A stretch of DNA of 64,000 nt from positions 901,292 through 965,291 of the forward strand of contig NZ_CP048627.1 of NCBI RefSeq assembly GCF_010669225.1, read 5' to 3'. The position numbers and the translations under genes were made by a program. The notes under the pieces are model-generated. The model did not search any database. It had not been told where the DNA came from and was given only the letters and a program-made list of their open reading frames with translations. Shown one piece after another: positions 56,381 to 63,670 of the stretch (its first letter is position 1; every line of letters starts with the position of its first letter). Source of the stretch: Megamonas funiformis. Its GTDB lineage: Bacteria; Bacillota; Negativicutes; Selenomonadales; Selenomonadaceae.

Positions 56381-56425
56381 AAAGGCTTTTAATAGAAGAC
56401 AAAATCTATTAAAAGCCTTTTATAA
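56381..56425. terminator. Terminator between trmD and the CRISPR array
   Basis: Arms AAAAGGCTTTTAATAG and CTATTAAAAGCCTTTT with an A-rich loop. It can end trmD transcription and also stop the CRISPR transcript coming the other way. Confidence 0.88.
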
Positions 56426-56440
56426 TTTTTTAATAATAAG

Positions 56441-57527
56441 ATTTAGATACAACACTTGTTAAAGTTAAATTAGAACTATCCGTGAAATACAAGTTTATTA
56501 TATGGAATTCAAATATAACACTTGTTAAAGTTAAATTTTATAATAGAAAAGGATTGATTTTCATAAAAGTCATTCAAATACAACACTTGTTAAAGTTAAA
56601 TGACACTGAAAAATCAAATTTTGTAAAAGTATTTAAATTCAAATACAACACTTGTTAAAGTTAAATTAAGGGTATCGAAAGCTTTATTATGACGCAATGT
56701 CAATTCAAATACAACACTTGTTAAAGTTAAATGATGTGGATTTATTAGAAATAGTTGATTTTCTAAAATTCAAATACAACACTTGTTAAAGTTAAATGAA
56801 GAAAGAACCAAGCTATATAAACCACTTTCACATTCAAATACAACACTTGTTAAAGTTAAATTTGGGTGATTGCTATGGTCGTGAACGTGTAGACTACAAT
56901 TCAAATACAACACTTGTTAAAGTTAAATATTGGGTAGATGATAGTCAAGGCATAAACATATTATTATTCAAATACAACACTTGTTAAAGTTAAATAATTA
57001 TAACGCTAGTTAAAACACAAGTTGTATGGCGGATTCAAATACAACACTTGTTAAAGTTAAATACACAAGGCGCTATAGCGTCATAGATTACTGACCCTAT
57101 TCAAATACAACACTTGTTAAAGTTAAATAACGACTGCCTTTTTGTGCGTTCTGATAAAATTTGATTCAAATACAACACTTGTTAAAGTTAAATATTACAA
57201 AAAAGAATGAATACATCTTATTTTAATGCATTCAAATACAACACTTGTTAAAGTTAAATGCTTCCGCAAGCGTCTGGTTTATGTCTTTGCTTTCTGATTC
57301 AAATACAACACTTGTTAAAGTTAAATTCATTTTTATTATAAAGATGGAGAACACAAATGGTTATTCAAATACAACACTTGTTAAAGTTAAATAGAGCTAC
57401 TAAATATTTAAAAAAGGTGGTAATAACTAATTCAAATACAACACTTGTTAAAGTTAAATAGAAATTCTAATATATATTTATCTTCTTGTTTTCTTATATT
57501 CAAATACAACACTTGTTAAAGTTAAAT
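56441..57527 (-). CRISPR. CRISPR array, 17 repeats and 16 spacers, no cas genes in the window
   Basis: A 30-bp repeat (+ strand ATTCAAATACAACACTTG, then TTAAAGTTAAAT) recurs 17 times, first copy 56441-56470, last 57498-57527. Spacers are 34-38 bp and all different. The leftmost repeat has two changes and the second has one; all others match as read. This puts the old end at left and the leader at right, so the array is transcribed on the - strand, with repeats reading ATTTAACTTTAACAAGTG and so on. A promoter lies in the leader at 57556-57584. Repeat length and AT-richness resemble type I-B arrays, but no subtype can be fixed without cas genes. Confidence 0.97.
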
Positions 57528-57555
57528 GCTAGAAAAATCAATCTTTATGACTTTC

Positions 57556-57584
57556 ATTATACTATTAAAAGTATTGATATACAA
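57556..57584 (-). promoter_or_regulatory. CRISPR leader promoter
   Basis: Reverse strand TTGTAT (57579-57584), 17-bp spacer, TATAAT (57556-57561), ending 28 bases before the newest repeat. The AT-rich stretch from 57528 to about 57720 contains no gene and fits a leader. Confidence 0.75.
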
Positions 57585-57724
57585 GGATTTTAGTTATTTT
57601 TTACCAGCGATAATAGGATTTTTGGAGATTTTATAAAAAGGTTTAATTTTCAAGCTTTAGAGGAGTTTTTCTTAATTTTAGCTGGTAATTTTATGATAAA
57701 TAAAATTTTATTAAGCAAAAAACA

Positions 57725-57752
57725 AAAAGCAACTATCATTGATAGTTGCTTT
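57725..57752 (-). terminator. Terminator of the original tRNA-Lys gene
   Basis: Arms AAAGCAACTATCA and TGATAGTTGCTTT with T run on the reverse strand, 17 bases past the tRNA CCA end. Confidence 0.85.
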
Positions 57753-57768
57753 AATTTTATAAATCATA

Positions 57769-57814
57769 TGGTGACCCACCCGGGACTCGAACCCGGAACC
57801 TGCTGATTAAGAGT
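57769..57814 (-). tRNA. 3' half of tRNA-Lys(CUU): attL scar (not functional)
   Basis: Reverse strand: ACTCTTAATCAGC (anticodon loop CTCTTAA, anticodon CTT, 3' anticodon stem), variable loop, T arm CCGGGTTCGAGTCCCGG, acceptor strand GTGGGTC, A, CCA. Upstream of the anticodon loop (to the right) the D arm and 5' half are missing and the sequence diverges. A tyrosine integrase starts reading 150 bases away. I infer that an element entered this tRNA gene, leaving the host 3' half here; the rebuilt whole gene should sit at the element's right end, outside the window. Confidence 0.85.
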
Positions 57815-57965
57815 TAAAGCATAACAATTTTATACATAAAATAAAGCCTTTGACATCATAATATTATTAAAATGTGTTTTTTTCGGAGAAAAATAATGTT
57901 ATATAAGGTATTATATTTAGCTATATATTTCACAACATGATGTCAGCATGATGTCAAATATGATG

Positions 57966-59081
57966 TCATTTTTGAACACGATTATTAAGAAAATCAGCTA
58001 TAGTCTGTTTCATCTGTTCGGTTTTGTGTACATATCTATTAAGCGTAAAAGAAGCATTTGCATGACCAGCTTGTGCTTGAATTGCTTTAGCCGGGATATT
58101 GGCTTCCGCTAAAGAAGTCAAGCAGGTGTGGCGAAATGATTTAAAGGTTATATCCGATTTTATGCCGGCTTTTCGTTTTAATTTCACAAACTCATGTGTT
58201 ATATTATCCGGCTGAATAAAATCGCCAAAACGTCCTCTAAAATTTGAAGTAAAAACAAAATCTTTATTGGTTAAAATACGACTGTTATTTTTAAATAGTT
58301 CTTTTTGTTGTTCTCTATGTTTATTTAAAACAGATTTAACGATATTAGTTAATGGGATATCTCGTATACCATAATCTGTTTTAGGTTCACCTAATGAGAA
58401 TCGAGATGATAGTGGAGCATGTCTATTTGTTTTAATCGCATGATGTATGTGCATTGTATTGGTTTTAAAATCTATATCCTGCCAGCGAAGAGCTGCTATT
58501 TCAGAACGTCGCATACCTGTATCATAGGCAATCCAAAGTATAGCTTTTAGTTGCAAATTAGAGGTAGCATTTATAAGTTGTTTAAATTCATCTTCAGATA
58601 TGATAGTAGCTTCCCTTGCTTTTGCTTTAGGCTTTTTTACATTTATACAAGGATTTTTATTTATTAAATCCTCTCGTAATGCTTGCTGTAAAATTGCATT
58701 AATGATGATATAGCAGTATTCTTTTGTTCGTTGTGTTGGAATATTTCTTAATACGGTACGTACTAATGACGGAGTGATATCTTTTAGTTTATATTTATCT
58801 AATGTAGGGGATATATGCAATCTAAGACTGTCTTTGTAGCTGTTTATAGTTGTTGGAGATACATCATCAGATTTTATTTTTAACCATTCATCAGCCCATT
58901 CTTTGAATGTAGGCATTAATATTTCTTTGCCATTATCTAATTTAACACGATTTAATTCTCGTTGTACTTCTTCTTCTGTATAACCATATACATATACACG
59001 GCGTTTTTCATTCGTCAATGGGTCCGTAAGCATAACGGAAGATTGATATCGTCCATCTTTTCGTTTTTTCATAAATATCAT
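57966..59081 (-). CDS. int: Tyrosine recombinase (phage-type integrase)
   Basis: 371 residues. N-terminal AP2-like arm-binding part (KDGRYQSSVMLTDPLTNEKR), core-binding SAM-like domain (about 58-150) and catalytic domain. Catalytic residues: Arg191 in DTGMRRSEIAALRW, Lys314 and Arg317 in FKSFRHT (Lys replaces the common His), His340 in AGHANASF and nucleophile Tyr350 in NRYVH. It integrates and, with the excisionase, excises the element at the tRNA-Lys site next to it. ATG 59081 is two bases from AAAGG; ATG 59072, with 11 bases spacing, may be the real start. Confidence 0.94.
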   Translation of the reverse strand: MIFMKKRKDGRYQSSVMLTDPLTNEKRRVYVYGYTEEEVQRELNRVKLDNGKEILMPTFKEWADEWLKIKSDDVSPTTINSYKDSLRLHISPTLDKYKLKDITPSLVRTVLRNIPTQRTKEYCYIIINAILQQALREDLINKNPCINVKKPKAKAREATIISEDEFKQLINATSNLQLKAILWIAYDTGMRRSEIAALRWQDIDFKTNTMHIHHAIKTNRHAPLSSRFSLGEPKTDYGIRDIPLTNIVKSVLNKHREQQKELFKNNSRILTNKDFVFTSNFRGRFGDFIQPDNITHEFVKLKRKAGIKSDITFKSFRHTCLTSLAEANIPAKAIQAQAGHANASFTLNRYVHKTEQMKQTIADFLNNRVQK

Positions 59082-59107
59082 GACCTTTCAATAATTATAT
59101 CTATTAA

Positions 59108-59154
59108 ATTATAACTAAAAAGTTATTGACTATTAATAACTTTTTAGTTATAAT
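59108..59154. promoter_or_regulatory. Promoter inside a perfect 20-bp inverted repeat
   Basis: Arms 59108-59127 and 59135-59154 are exact reverse complements (left arm ATTATAACTAAAAAGTTATT) with a 7-bp centre. The + strand promoter TTGACT (59126-59131), 17-bp spacer, TATAAT (59149-59154) is contained in it and drives the DUF4160 operon. The left arm supplies a mirror-image TATAAT facing the integrase. A dimeric repressor bound here would control both directions; the XRE protein at 59831 is the obvious candidate. Confidence 0.85.
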
Positions 59155-59177
59155 GAATGTGTAAAGGAGATGAGGAA

Positions 59178-59438
59178 ATGCCTACAATATGTATGTTTAG
59201 AGGTATTAAAATTTTTATTAATTGGAGAGAACACAGACCACCACATTTTCACGCTACATATGGTGGAGATGAGGTTATCATTTTAATTAATGAATTAGAA
59301 GTTTTAGAAGGTGCAATTCCTAGTAAACAATTAAAAATGCTTTTAGGTTGGGCAGCTTTTCATCAAGAAGAGTTAAAAGAAAACTGGGAACTAGCTGAAA
59401 AAAATCAAGAGTTGTTTTCAATAGAGCCATTAAAATAA
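59178..59438 (+). CDS. DUF4160 protein (putative toxin-antitoxin-like module, gene 1)
   Basis: 86 residues from ATG 59178, with AAAGGAGATGAGG upstream; the frame extending to 59157 covers that site. The start MPTICMFRGIKIFINWREHRP and PHFHATYGGDE are the DUF4160 signature. The family nearly always travels with DUF2442, and the pair has been proposed as a toxin-antitoxin-like unit, without firm biochemical proof that I know of. It lies directly under the 20-bp inverted-repeat promoter. Confidence 0.85.
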   Translation: MPTICMFRGIKIFINWREHRPPHFHATYGGDEVIILINELEVLEGAIPSKQLKMLLGWAAFHQEELKENWELAEKNQELFSIEPLK

Positions 59439-59472
59439 TGGCTCTATTCTTTAAATCATGAGGTGATTTAAT

Positions 59473-59826
59473 ATGAAAAAAGATGTAAATTATTATTTAT
59501 CCTTAGGGCTTGATGAAGCAATGGCTAAATACTATGCTTCTGGAAGAAAAAAAATTATAGATGTTAAAGCTAATGAAAATTATACACTTGTAATTACTTT
59601 TAATAACGGGGAAAAGCGTTTGATGGATTGTAAGACATTTATAAAAGACAATACTGTATTTGCAATATTGAAAGATTACAACGTATTTAAGCGTGTATAT
59701 GTAGATAGTACACATTCTATTTCATGGGATAAAGACCCTAATATAGATAGTGAAAAAGTATGGAGTAATAAAATAGATTTATGTCCAGATAGTAGTTATG
59801 TTGATAGTATTCCAATAGAAGGTTAA
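59473..59826 (+). CDS. DUF2442 protein (module gene 2)
   Basis: 117 residues. The core IIDVKANENYTLVITFNNGEKRLMDCKTF and the strand SISWDKDPNIDSEKVW match DUF2442. An N-terminal helix (LSLGLDEAMAKYYASGRKK) is extra. ATG 59473 has GAGGTG 10 bases upstream. It lies between the DUF4160 and XRE genes, with 34-base and 4-base gaps, in one operon. Confidence 0.83.
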   Translation: MKKDVNYYLSLGLDEAMAKYYASGRKKIIDVKANENYTLVITFNNGEKRLMDCKTFIKDNTVFAILKDYNVFKRVYVDSTHSISWDKDPNIDSEKVWSNKIDLCPDSSYVDSIPIEG

Positions 59827-59830
59827 TAGC

Positions 59831-60073
59831 ATGAATGATATTAAAATAAATAATTTACGTATAGCAATAATTAATGAATTAATAAGAGCTAGAGAGGAAC
59901 AAGGAATAAGTCAAAAAAAGCTGGAAGAGCTTAGCGGAGTAAAACAGCCTGTTATTGCTCGTATTGAAAAAGGTAAATCTATTCCTAATACAGATACACT
60001 CGTAAAATTACTTACACCATTAGGTAAAAAACTGGTTATTGTTCCGCTAGAAACAGTAAAAAATACTAAATAA
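59831..60073 (+). CDS. XRE-family helix-turn-helix protein (module gene 3)
   Basis: 80 residues, one HTH: NELIRAREEQGISQKKLEELSGVKQPVIARIEKGKSIPNTDTLVK. Proteins of this size and shape act as antitoxins or autorepressors (HigA-like). It starts 4 bases after the DUF2442 stop. As the only DNA-binding protein of the operon, it probably binds the inverted repeat at 59108-59154. A terminator follows. Confidence 0.88.
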   Translation: MNDIKINNLRIAIINELIRAREEQGISQKKLEELSGVKQPVIARIEKGKSIPNTDTLVKLLTPLGKKLVIVPLETVKNTK

Positions 60074-60076
60074 GAT

Positions 60077-60115
60077 TAAAGCCACTGTGATTTTAAATCA
60101 TGGTGGCTTTTTTAT
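60077..60115. terminator. Terminator after the XRE gene
   Basis: Arms AAAGCCACTGTGATTT and AAATCATGGTGGCTTT (two G-T pairs) plus a T run. It lies between convergent genes. Confidence 0.85.
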
Positions 60116-60117
60116 TT

Positions 60118-61215
60118 TTATTTAAATTTATCTTTATTATTTTGATACCATTCTTCTATTTCTGGTTGTGATTGTGGATTTTTTAACCAATCTTTTAAAT
60201 TTTTGACAAAATCATCTGTATTATTTTGGGATTTTGTTTTAAAAGAAAAACCTCCAAACATTGAATGTAATTCATGTTCCTTTTTTGAGGTAAGTATATA
60301 ATCTGGTTTTAGTTCAGTAAAATCAATCGTTTTGCCATTTAAGTATGTTTTTATAATATAAGCTATTGTTTCAGCTTTGTAATAAGAAAATGGTAATTTA
60401 GGAAGAAATTCGTCTAACACAGCTAATATAAATGTATCAAAATTTGTATAAAGAATATTTGACGCTATGGCATTTTTGTGTATTTCAGATACATAAGAAT
60501 CAGTAAAATAATTTCTTTTATAATCAGTAATATGAGGGCAATTTTTCTTTAATTCTTTACACCCAGATAAATGTAATGCTATAAATTGAATAAATCGTTG
60601 AAGGGCTTCTTTACTATCTCCATTTTTCGACATATATATAGCTTCATTTGATAAAATTCCCCATAAACCTGTGAAAGAAAAATCCTTATTCTGAAAAGAT
60701 TCTTCAATTTGATGATTACATATAGTATATAAAATTTCTTTAGTTGTTATATTAGGATTTTGTTTTTTTAGTAAGTTTCTATATTCCTCAATAATAGCTA
60801 TAGAAAAATCAAAATAATTGTTATTAATTAAATAAATTTCATATTGTGATAATGTATTTTTACCTTGTTCAGTTAATATATAAAAGGAATTTTTAATATA
60901 ATATTGTAATTCTTCTTGTTTAAAGTTAGAAAATATTCTTTCTAATAAAATAGATTTTTTCCCTGAAACTTTAAGTTGTTTTGATTTTAAAATATTTTTT
61001 AACTCTGGTATAGTTAAGAATTCCAATTCTTCATATAAAGTTGATTTTCTTAAATATCCATTAGTTATTAACTTTTTTAATGTACTTTTATAATCACTGC
61101 CAATCTCTGATAATTTATAATCTGGCAATGTTGTATCAATAGGTCTGTTATAAAAGTAGTCTAAAGCAAATACTTCTTTTAGTGATAACGGTTTATATAT
61201 TGAAGTATTATTCAT
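60118..61215 (-). CDS. SAP-domain protein of the lysogeny module
   Basis: 365 residues, no signal or membrane segment. A SAP DNA-binding motif is visible near residues 65-100 (LTIPELKNILKSKQLKVSGK, then KSILLERIF). Before it lies a winged-helix-like stretch (TLKKLITNGYLRKSTLYEEL). The rest is helical and unrecognised (FTGLWGILSNEAIYMSKNGD), ending in a Gln/Glu/Asn-rich tail (PQSQPEIEEWYQNNKDKFK). It lies next to the CI-like repressor on the same strand, a place where prophages often keep lysogeny-expressed accessory genes. Function unknown. Confidence 0.7.
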   Translation of the reverse strand: MNNTSIYKPLSLKEVFALDYFYNRPIDTTLPDYKLSEIGSDYKSTLKKLITNGYLRKSTLYEELEFLTIPELKNILKSKQLKVSGKKSILLERIFSNFKQEELQYYIKNSFYILTEQGKNTLSQYEIYLINNNYFDFSIAIIEEYRNLLKKQNPNITTKEILYTICNHQIEESFQNKDFSFTGLWGILSNEAIYMSKNGDSKEALQRFIQFIALHLSGCKELKKNCPHITDYKRNYFTDSYVSEIHKNAIASNILYTNFDTFILAVLDEFLPKLPFSYYKAETIAYIIKTYLNGKTIDFTELKPDYILTSKKEHELHSMFGGFSFKTKSQNNTDDFVKNLKDWLKNPQSQPEIEEWYQNNKDKFK

Positions 61216-61269
61216 ATTTTGTTCCTTTCTTTATACATAATAACTTGAAATTTCTCTCAAGCATATTAG

Positions 61270-61698
61270 CTATGCTTTTTGTCTAGATTCTTGTTCATTT
61301 TCCATAACAATATCATATTCAGCTTCAATACGTGCTTCAATTTTTAATTTTCTTGCTTCCGGTAAGGCTCTAAATTTTTCTAATAAATTTGATTCACGTT
61401 CATTTATATTGTTTTCAATAGATACTTCTTCTAAAGTGTATTTCTCTTCTAGATTTTTTTTAACATCAGTTAAACCAATAATGTAATTTAAATCCATATT
61501 GTGATACCTTGCATATGCAGATAAAAATATATTACTTGGTTGTGCTTTTCCACTTTCCCAACGACTCATCATGCCACGAGTTATTTGTAGATTAAATGTT
61601 TTATTTAAAACATCAGCCTCTTCTTGCATTGTTAGTCCAGCAGATTCACGTAATTCTTTTAACCTTTTACCTGTAATGTTGTTTATATTTTCATTCAT
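61270..61698 (-). CDS. CI-like phage repressor (XRE family)
   Basis: 142 residues from ATG 61698, with AAAGGAG nine bases upstream; a TTG-led extension to 61719 runs over that site. The HTH is GKRLKELRESAGLTMQEEAD through GMMSRWESGKAQPSNIFLSAYARYHN. The C-terminal part is short and charged, with no S24 peptidase motif, so it is not a LexA-type self-cleaving repressor. It is divergent from a Cro-like gene across shared operator boxes. Confidence 0.9.
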   Translation of the reverse strand: MNENINNITGKRLKELRESAGLTMQEEADVLNKTFNLQITRGMMSRWESGKAQPSNIFLSAYARYHNMDLNYIIGLTDVKKNLEEKYTLEEVSIENNINERESNLLEKFRALPEARKLKIEARIEAEYDIVMENEQESRQKA

Positions 61699-61719
61699 TT
61701 TTAACAACTCCTTTAACAA

Positions 61720-61748
61720 ATTATATCATTTTTGTTCCTTTTCTACAA
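61720..61748 (-). promoter_or_regulatory. Repressor promoter with operator box
   Basis: Reverse strand TTGTAG (61743-61748), 17-bp spacer, TATAAT (61720-61725). The spacer carries AGGAACAAAAATGAT, identical to the box in the opposing promoter. Confidence 0.8.
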
Positions 61749-61776
61749 CTTTTTTAATTTTTTATTAAAAAATGTA

Positions 61777-61805
61777 TTGACTTAGGAACAAAAATGATGT
61801 ATATT
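61777..61805 (+). promoter_or_regulatory. Cro-side (early) promoter with operator box
   Basis: TTGACT (61777-61782), 17-bp spacer, TATATT (61800-61805). The same AGGAACAAAAATGAT box lies in the spacer. A further TTGTTCC...GAAACAA site follows at 61810-61829. Confidence 0.82.
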
Positions 61806-61844
61806 TAAATTGTTCCCAAAAAGAAACAAAAAGTGGAGGTAAAA

Positions 61845-62042
61845 ATGAGATATTTAAAATTAAAATCATATTTCATTGCAAATGATATTAAATTTGACGT
61901 AATTGCTAAAGAATTAGGAATATCTAGAACAACATTATCAAAAAAGATAAATCGTTTTAAAGGAACAGATTTCAAGTTAGATGAAGTTAGAAAGATATGT
62001 AAATTATATAAAATAGACGCAAATGAATTTTTTTTGCTCTAA
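61845..62042 (+). CDS. Cro-like helix-turn-helix protein
   Basis: 65 residues from ATG 61845 (GGAGG five bases upstream). A single HTH: KSYFIANDIKFDVIAKELGI then SRTTLSKKINRF and LDEVRKICKLYKIDANEFF. Small phage proteins of this kind repress the lysogeny promoter. It is divergent from the CI-like gene, and its stop codon overlaps a perfect 22-bp palindrome. Confidence 0.85.
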   Translation: MRYLKLKSYFIANDIKFDVIAKELGISRTTLSKKINRFKGTDFKLDEVRKICKLYKIDANEFFLL

Positions 62043-62063
62043 TTGTTTCTTATAAGAAACAAT
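62042..62063. promoter_or_regulatory. Perfect 22-bp palindrome, probable extra operator
   Basis: Half-sites TTGTTTC and GAAACAA around a 6-bp centre (62043-62062), perfectly symmetric. They match the TTGTTCC/GAAACAA half-sites in the CI/Cro intergenic region. Confidence 0.7.
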
Positions 62064-62131
62064 ATTGTAATTTATAGCCAAGATAAATTGGGTGGCAACC
62101 AAAATAAAATATTAAAAAGAGGAATAAAACA

Positions 62132-62284
62132 ATGAACACTTATTACGAGGTAGAGGAATATATTTTTCCTATAAAAACAAAAGAAGAAGCTATGAAAATA
62201 GCTAAAAGAATTTCTAGTATGAGAAAAAAAGTCATTAGAATTTTAGAAATCTCTAATGGAATTGTAAAAGAAATAAAACTATAA
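62132..62284 (+). CDS. Small phage protein, 50 residues, single-unit relative of the next gene
   Basis: ATG 62132 with AAAAGAGG upstream; ends TAA 62284. The sequence MNTYYEVEEYIFPIKTKEEA, then MKIAKRISSM and VIRILEISNGIVKEIKL, has a strand-helix-strand pattern. The same pattern is repeated inside the 342-residue protein 20 bases downstream (for example EVYKIFQVDEGTAWCIEAKT, AEAKEIAKKYKGHIVI, KIVAEF). I know no named family. Ribosome site, spacing and the shared unit support it as real. Confidence 0.68.
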   Translation: MNTYYEVEEYIFPIKTKEEAMKIAKRISSMRKKVIRILEISNGIVKEIKL

Positions 62285-62304
62285 AAAAGAAGGGGCGAAT
62301 AAGT

Positions 62305-63333
62305 ATGTTAACTAAAAAATTTAAATCTAATAAATTCTATGAAGTAACAAGATATATATTTAAATATGGTAATGAAACTGATGAACTCGACGCAAGTACA
62401 ACGGTTTGGGATACTTTTGAAAAAGCTATTGCTTATATAGAAAGATATGCTACCGGCTTAAAATTTGCGAGTGCTTCTATTGAAGAAATAGTCGTTAACA
62501 AAGAAATAACTGCTGATGATTATAAACATGGCGATTATGAATATGTATCTACTCAAAAAATTTATGATGTAACTGATGATTGTGTTGAAGATTTTACAAA
62601 AGAAAAAATTTGCTACTTTGAAAAATCTGAACAAGTTGATGAAACGATAGAAGAAAAATCTGAATCAGTAACCGAAGAAGTTTATAAAATTTTCCAAGTA
62701 GATGAAGGTACTGCATGGTGTATAGAAGCAAAAACTTTAGCAGAAGCTAAAGAAATTGCTAAGAAATATAAAGGTCATATTGTTATAAAAAAAGGGCTTA
62801 AGATTGTGGCTGAATTTAATAATATTGATGATGAAAAAGAATATAAGATTTGTTTTGGTAATGATAGAACATTTGGTGTTCAGACTGTAGGCTTACAGTC
62901 AGCTTTAGAGTTAGGACAATCTTATGCAAAAAACCATATTGGCGAAAAGATAGTTATAATCGACGAAGATAAAAATATAGTGAAAGAATTTTTTGAAGAA
63001 AAGAAAGCACTTGTAAAAAGTAATATTAAAGCTAAAACAAATTTAAAATCTAGGTATTTAACTAAAAAAGCGTGGGATAATTCACATCAAGATTTTACAT
63101 CTTGGGCTAATGCTGAAGATATTGTTGATGAGGAAATAGTGCAACATTTTAGGGACTGTGTTTCTCCAGTAGCTTATGACGCAATGTATTTACAATGTGG
63201 AGAACCATATAAACATGGAGCTAATCCTAAAACAGGAAAATGGGAGCCAGCATTTATAACTTTTGCTAGAGAGCTTGGTTCGTGGGTATATAAAGGAATT
63301 TGTTTTTATAGAGAATATGAGGACGTTGGTTAA
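62305..63333 (+). CDS. Repeat-unit phage protein, 342 residues
   Basis: Not recognised as a named family. At least two internal units are visible: about residues 124-172 (VYKIFQVDEGTAWCIEAKTL then AEAKEIAKKYK, KIVAEF) and about 179-230 (YKICFGNDRTFGVQTVGLQS, ALELGQSYAK, KIVIIDEDKNIVKEFF). The N-terminal region (FYEVTRYIFKYGNETDELDA, EKAIAYIERYA) looks like a further diverged unit. The C-terminal 100 residues differ and contain VSPVAYDAMYLQCGEPYKHG. Early-region position suggests a host-takeover or anti-defence role, which is only conjecture. Confidence 0.65.
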   Translation: MLTKKFKSNKFYEVTRYIFKYGNETDELDASTTVWDTFEKAIAYIERYATGLKFASASIEEIVVNKEITADDYKHGDYEYVSTQKIYDVTDDCVEDFTKEKICYFEKSEQVDETIEEKSESVTEEVYKIFQVDEGTAWCIEAKTLAEAKEIAKKYKGHIVIKKGLKIVAEFNNIDDEKEYKICFGNDRTFGVQTVGLQSALELGQSYAKNHIGEKIVIIDEDKNIVKEFFEEKKALVKSNIKAKTNLKSRYLTKKAWDNSHQDFTSWANAEDIVDEEIVQHFRDCVSPVAYDAMYLQCGEPYKHGANPKTGKWEPAFITFARELGSWVYKGICFYREYEDVG

Positions 63334-63335
63334 CT

Positions 63336-63632
63336 ATGGAATTAGAAATAAATATACCAATTTGGCGAAAAATTCTTTTAACTCCAAGTGAGGCGACTGA
63401 ATTATTTGGATTACCTGCCCAATTTTTTAGAGTAGCAGGAGCTTTAACAAAAAGCGGTCAATATGATTTACCTTGTTGCTGGATAGGTTCACATTTAAAA
63501 ATCAATAGACCTAAATTAGAAAAGTGGTTAGAGGATAAGTCAGATGGTGTAACAGATTTTAAGACATCATATTTATTGGAGAAGATAAAAGAAAATACGC
63601 CCCGCAGAGGACGTAAAAGAAAAGAACGTTGA
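63336..63632 (+). CDS. Excisionase-like / HTH-17-type DNA-binding protein
   Basis: 98 residues. LLTPSEATELFGLPAQFFR followed by GQYDLPCCWIGSHLKINRPK, then LEKWLED, has the winged-helix layout of Xis/HTH_17 proteins, where the last part fits 'I.R..LE.WL'. The tail is strongly basic (TPRRGRKRKER). It starts two bases after the previous stop, so it is in the early operon. It could supply directionality for the integrase at 57966. A transcription regulator is the alternative. Confidence 0.65.
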   Translation: MELEINIPIWRKILLTPSEATELFGLPAQFFRVAGALTKSGQYDLPCCWIGSHLKINRPKLEKWLEDKSDGVTDFKTSYLLEKIKENTPRRGRKRKER

Positions 63633-63670
63633 TTACAAATATATTATCTCATGAAATGAGGTCTAATAAT

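Noticed and set aside
56796..56987. Open frame of 63 codons inside the repeat region
   Set aside because: It consists of CRISPR repeats and spacers read through; the repeated NTCVVF-like peptide is a by-product.
56471..57497. Spacers that target this window (self-targeting)
   Set aside because: Reading the spacers against the element and the genes by eye gave no convincing match; a proper alignment would be needed.
57769..57840. Complete tRNA-Lys gene
   Set aside because: D arm, 5' anticodon stem and 5' acceptor strand are missing to the right of 57814, so only the 3' half is present.
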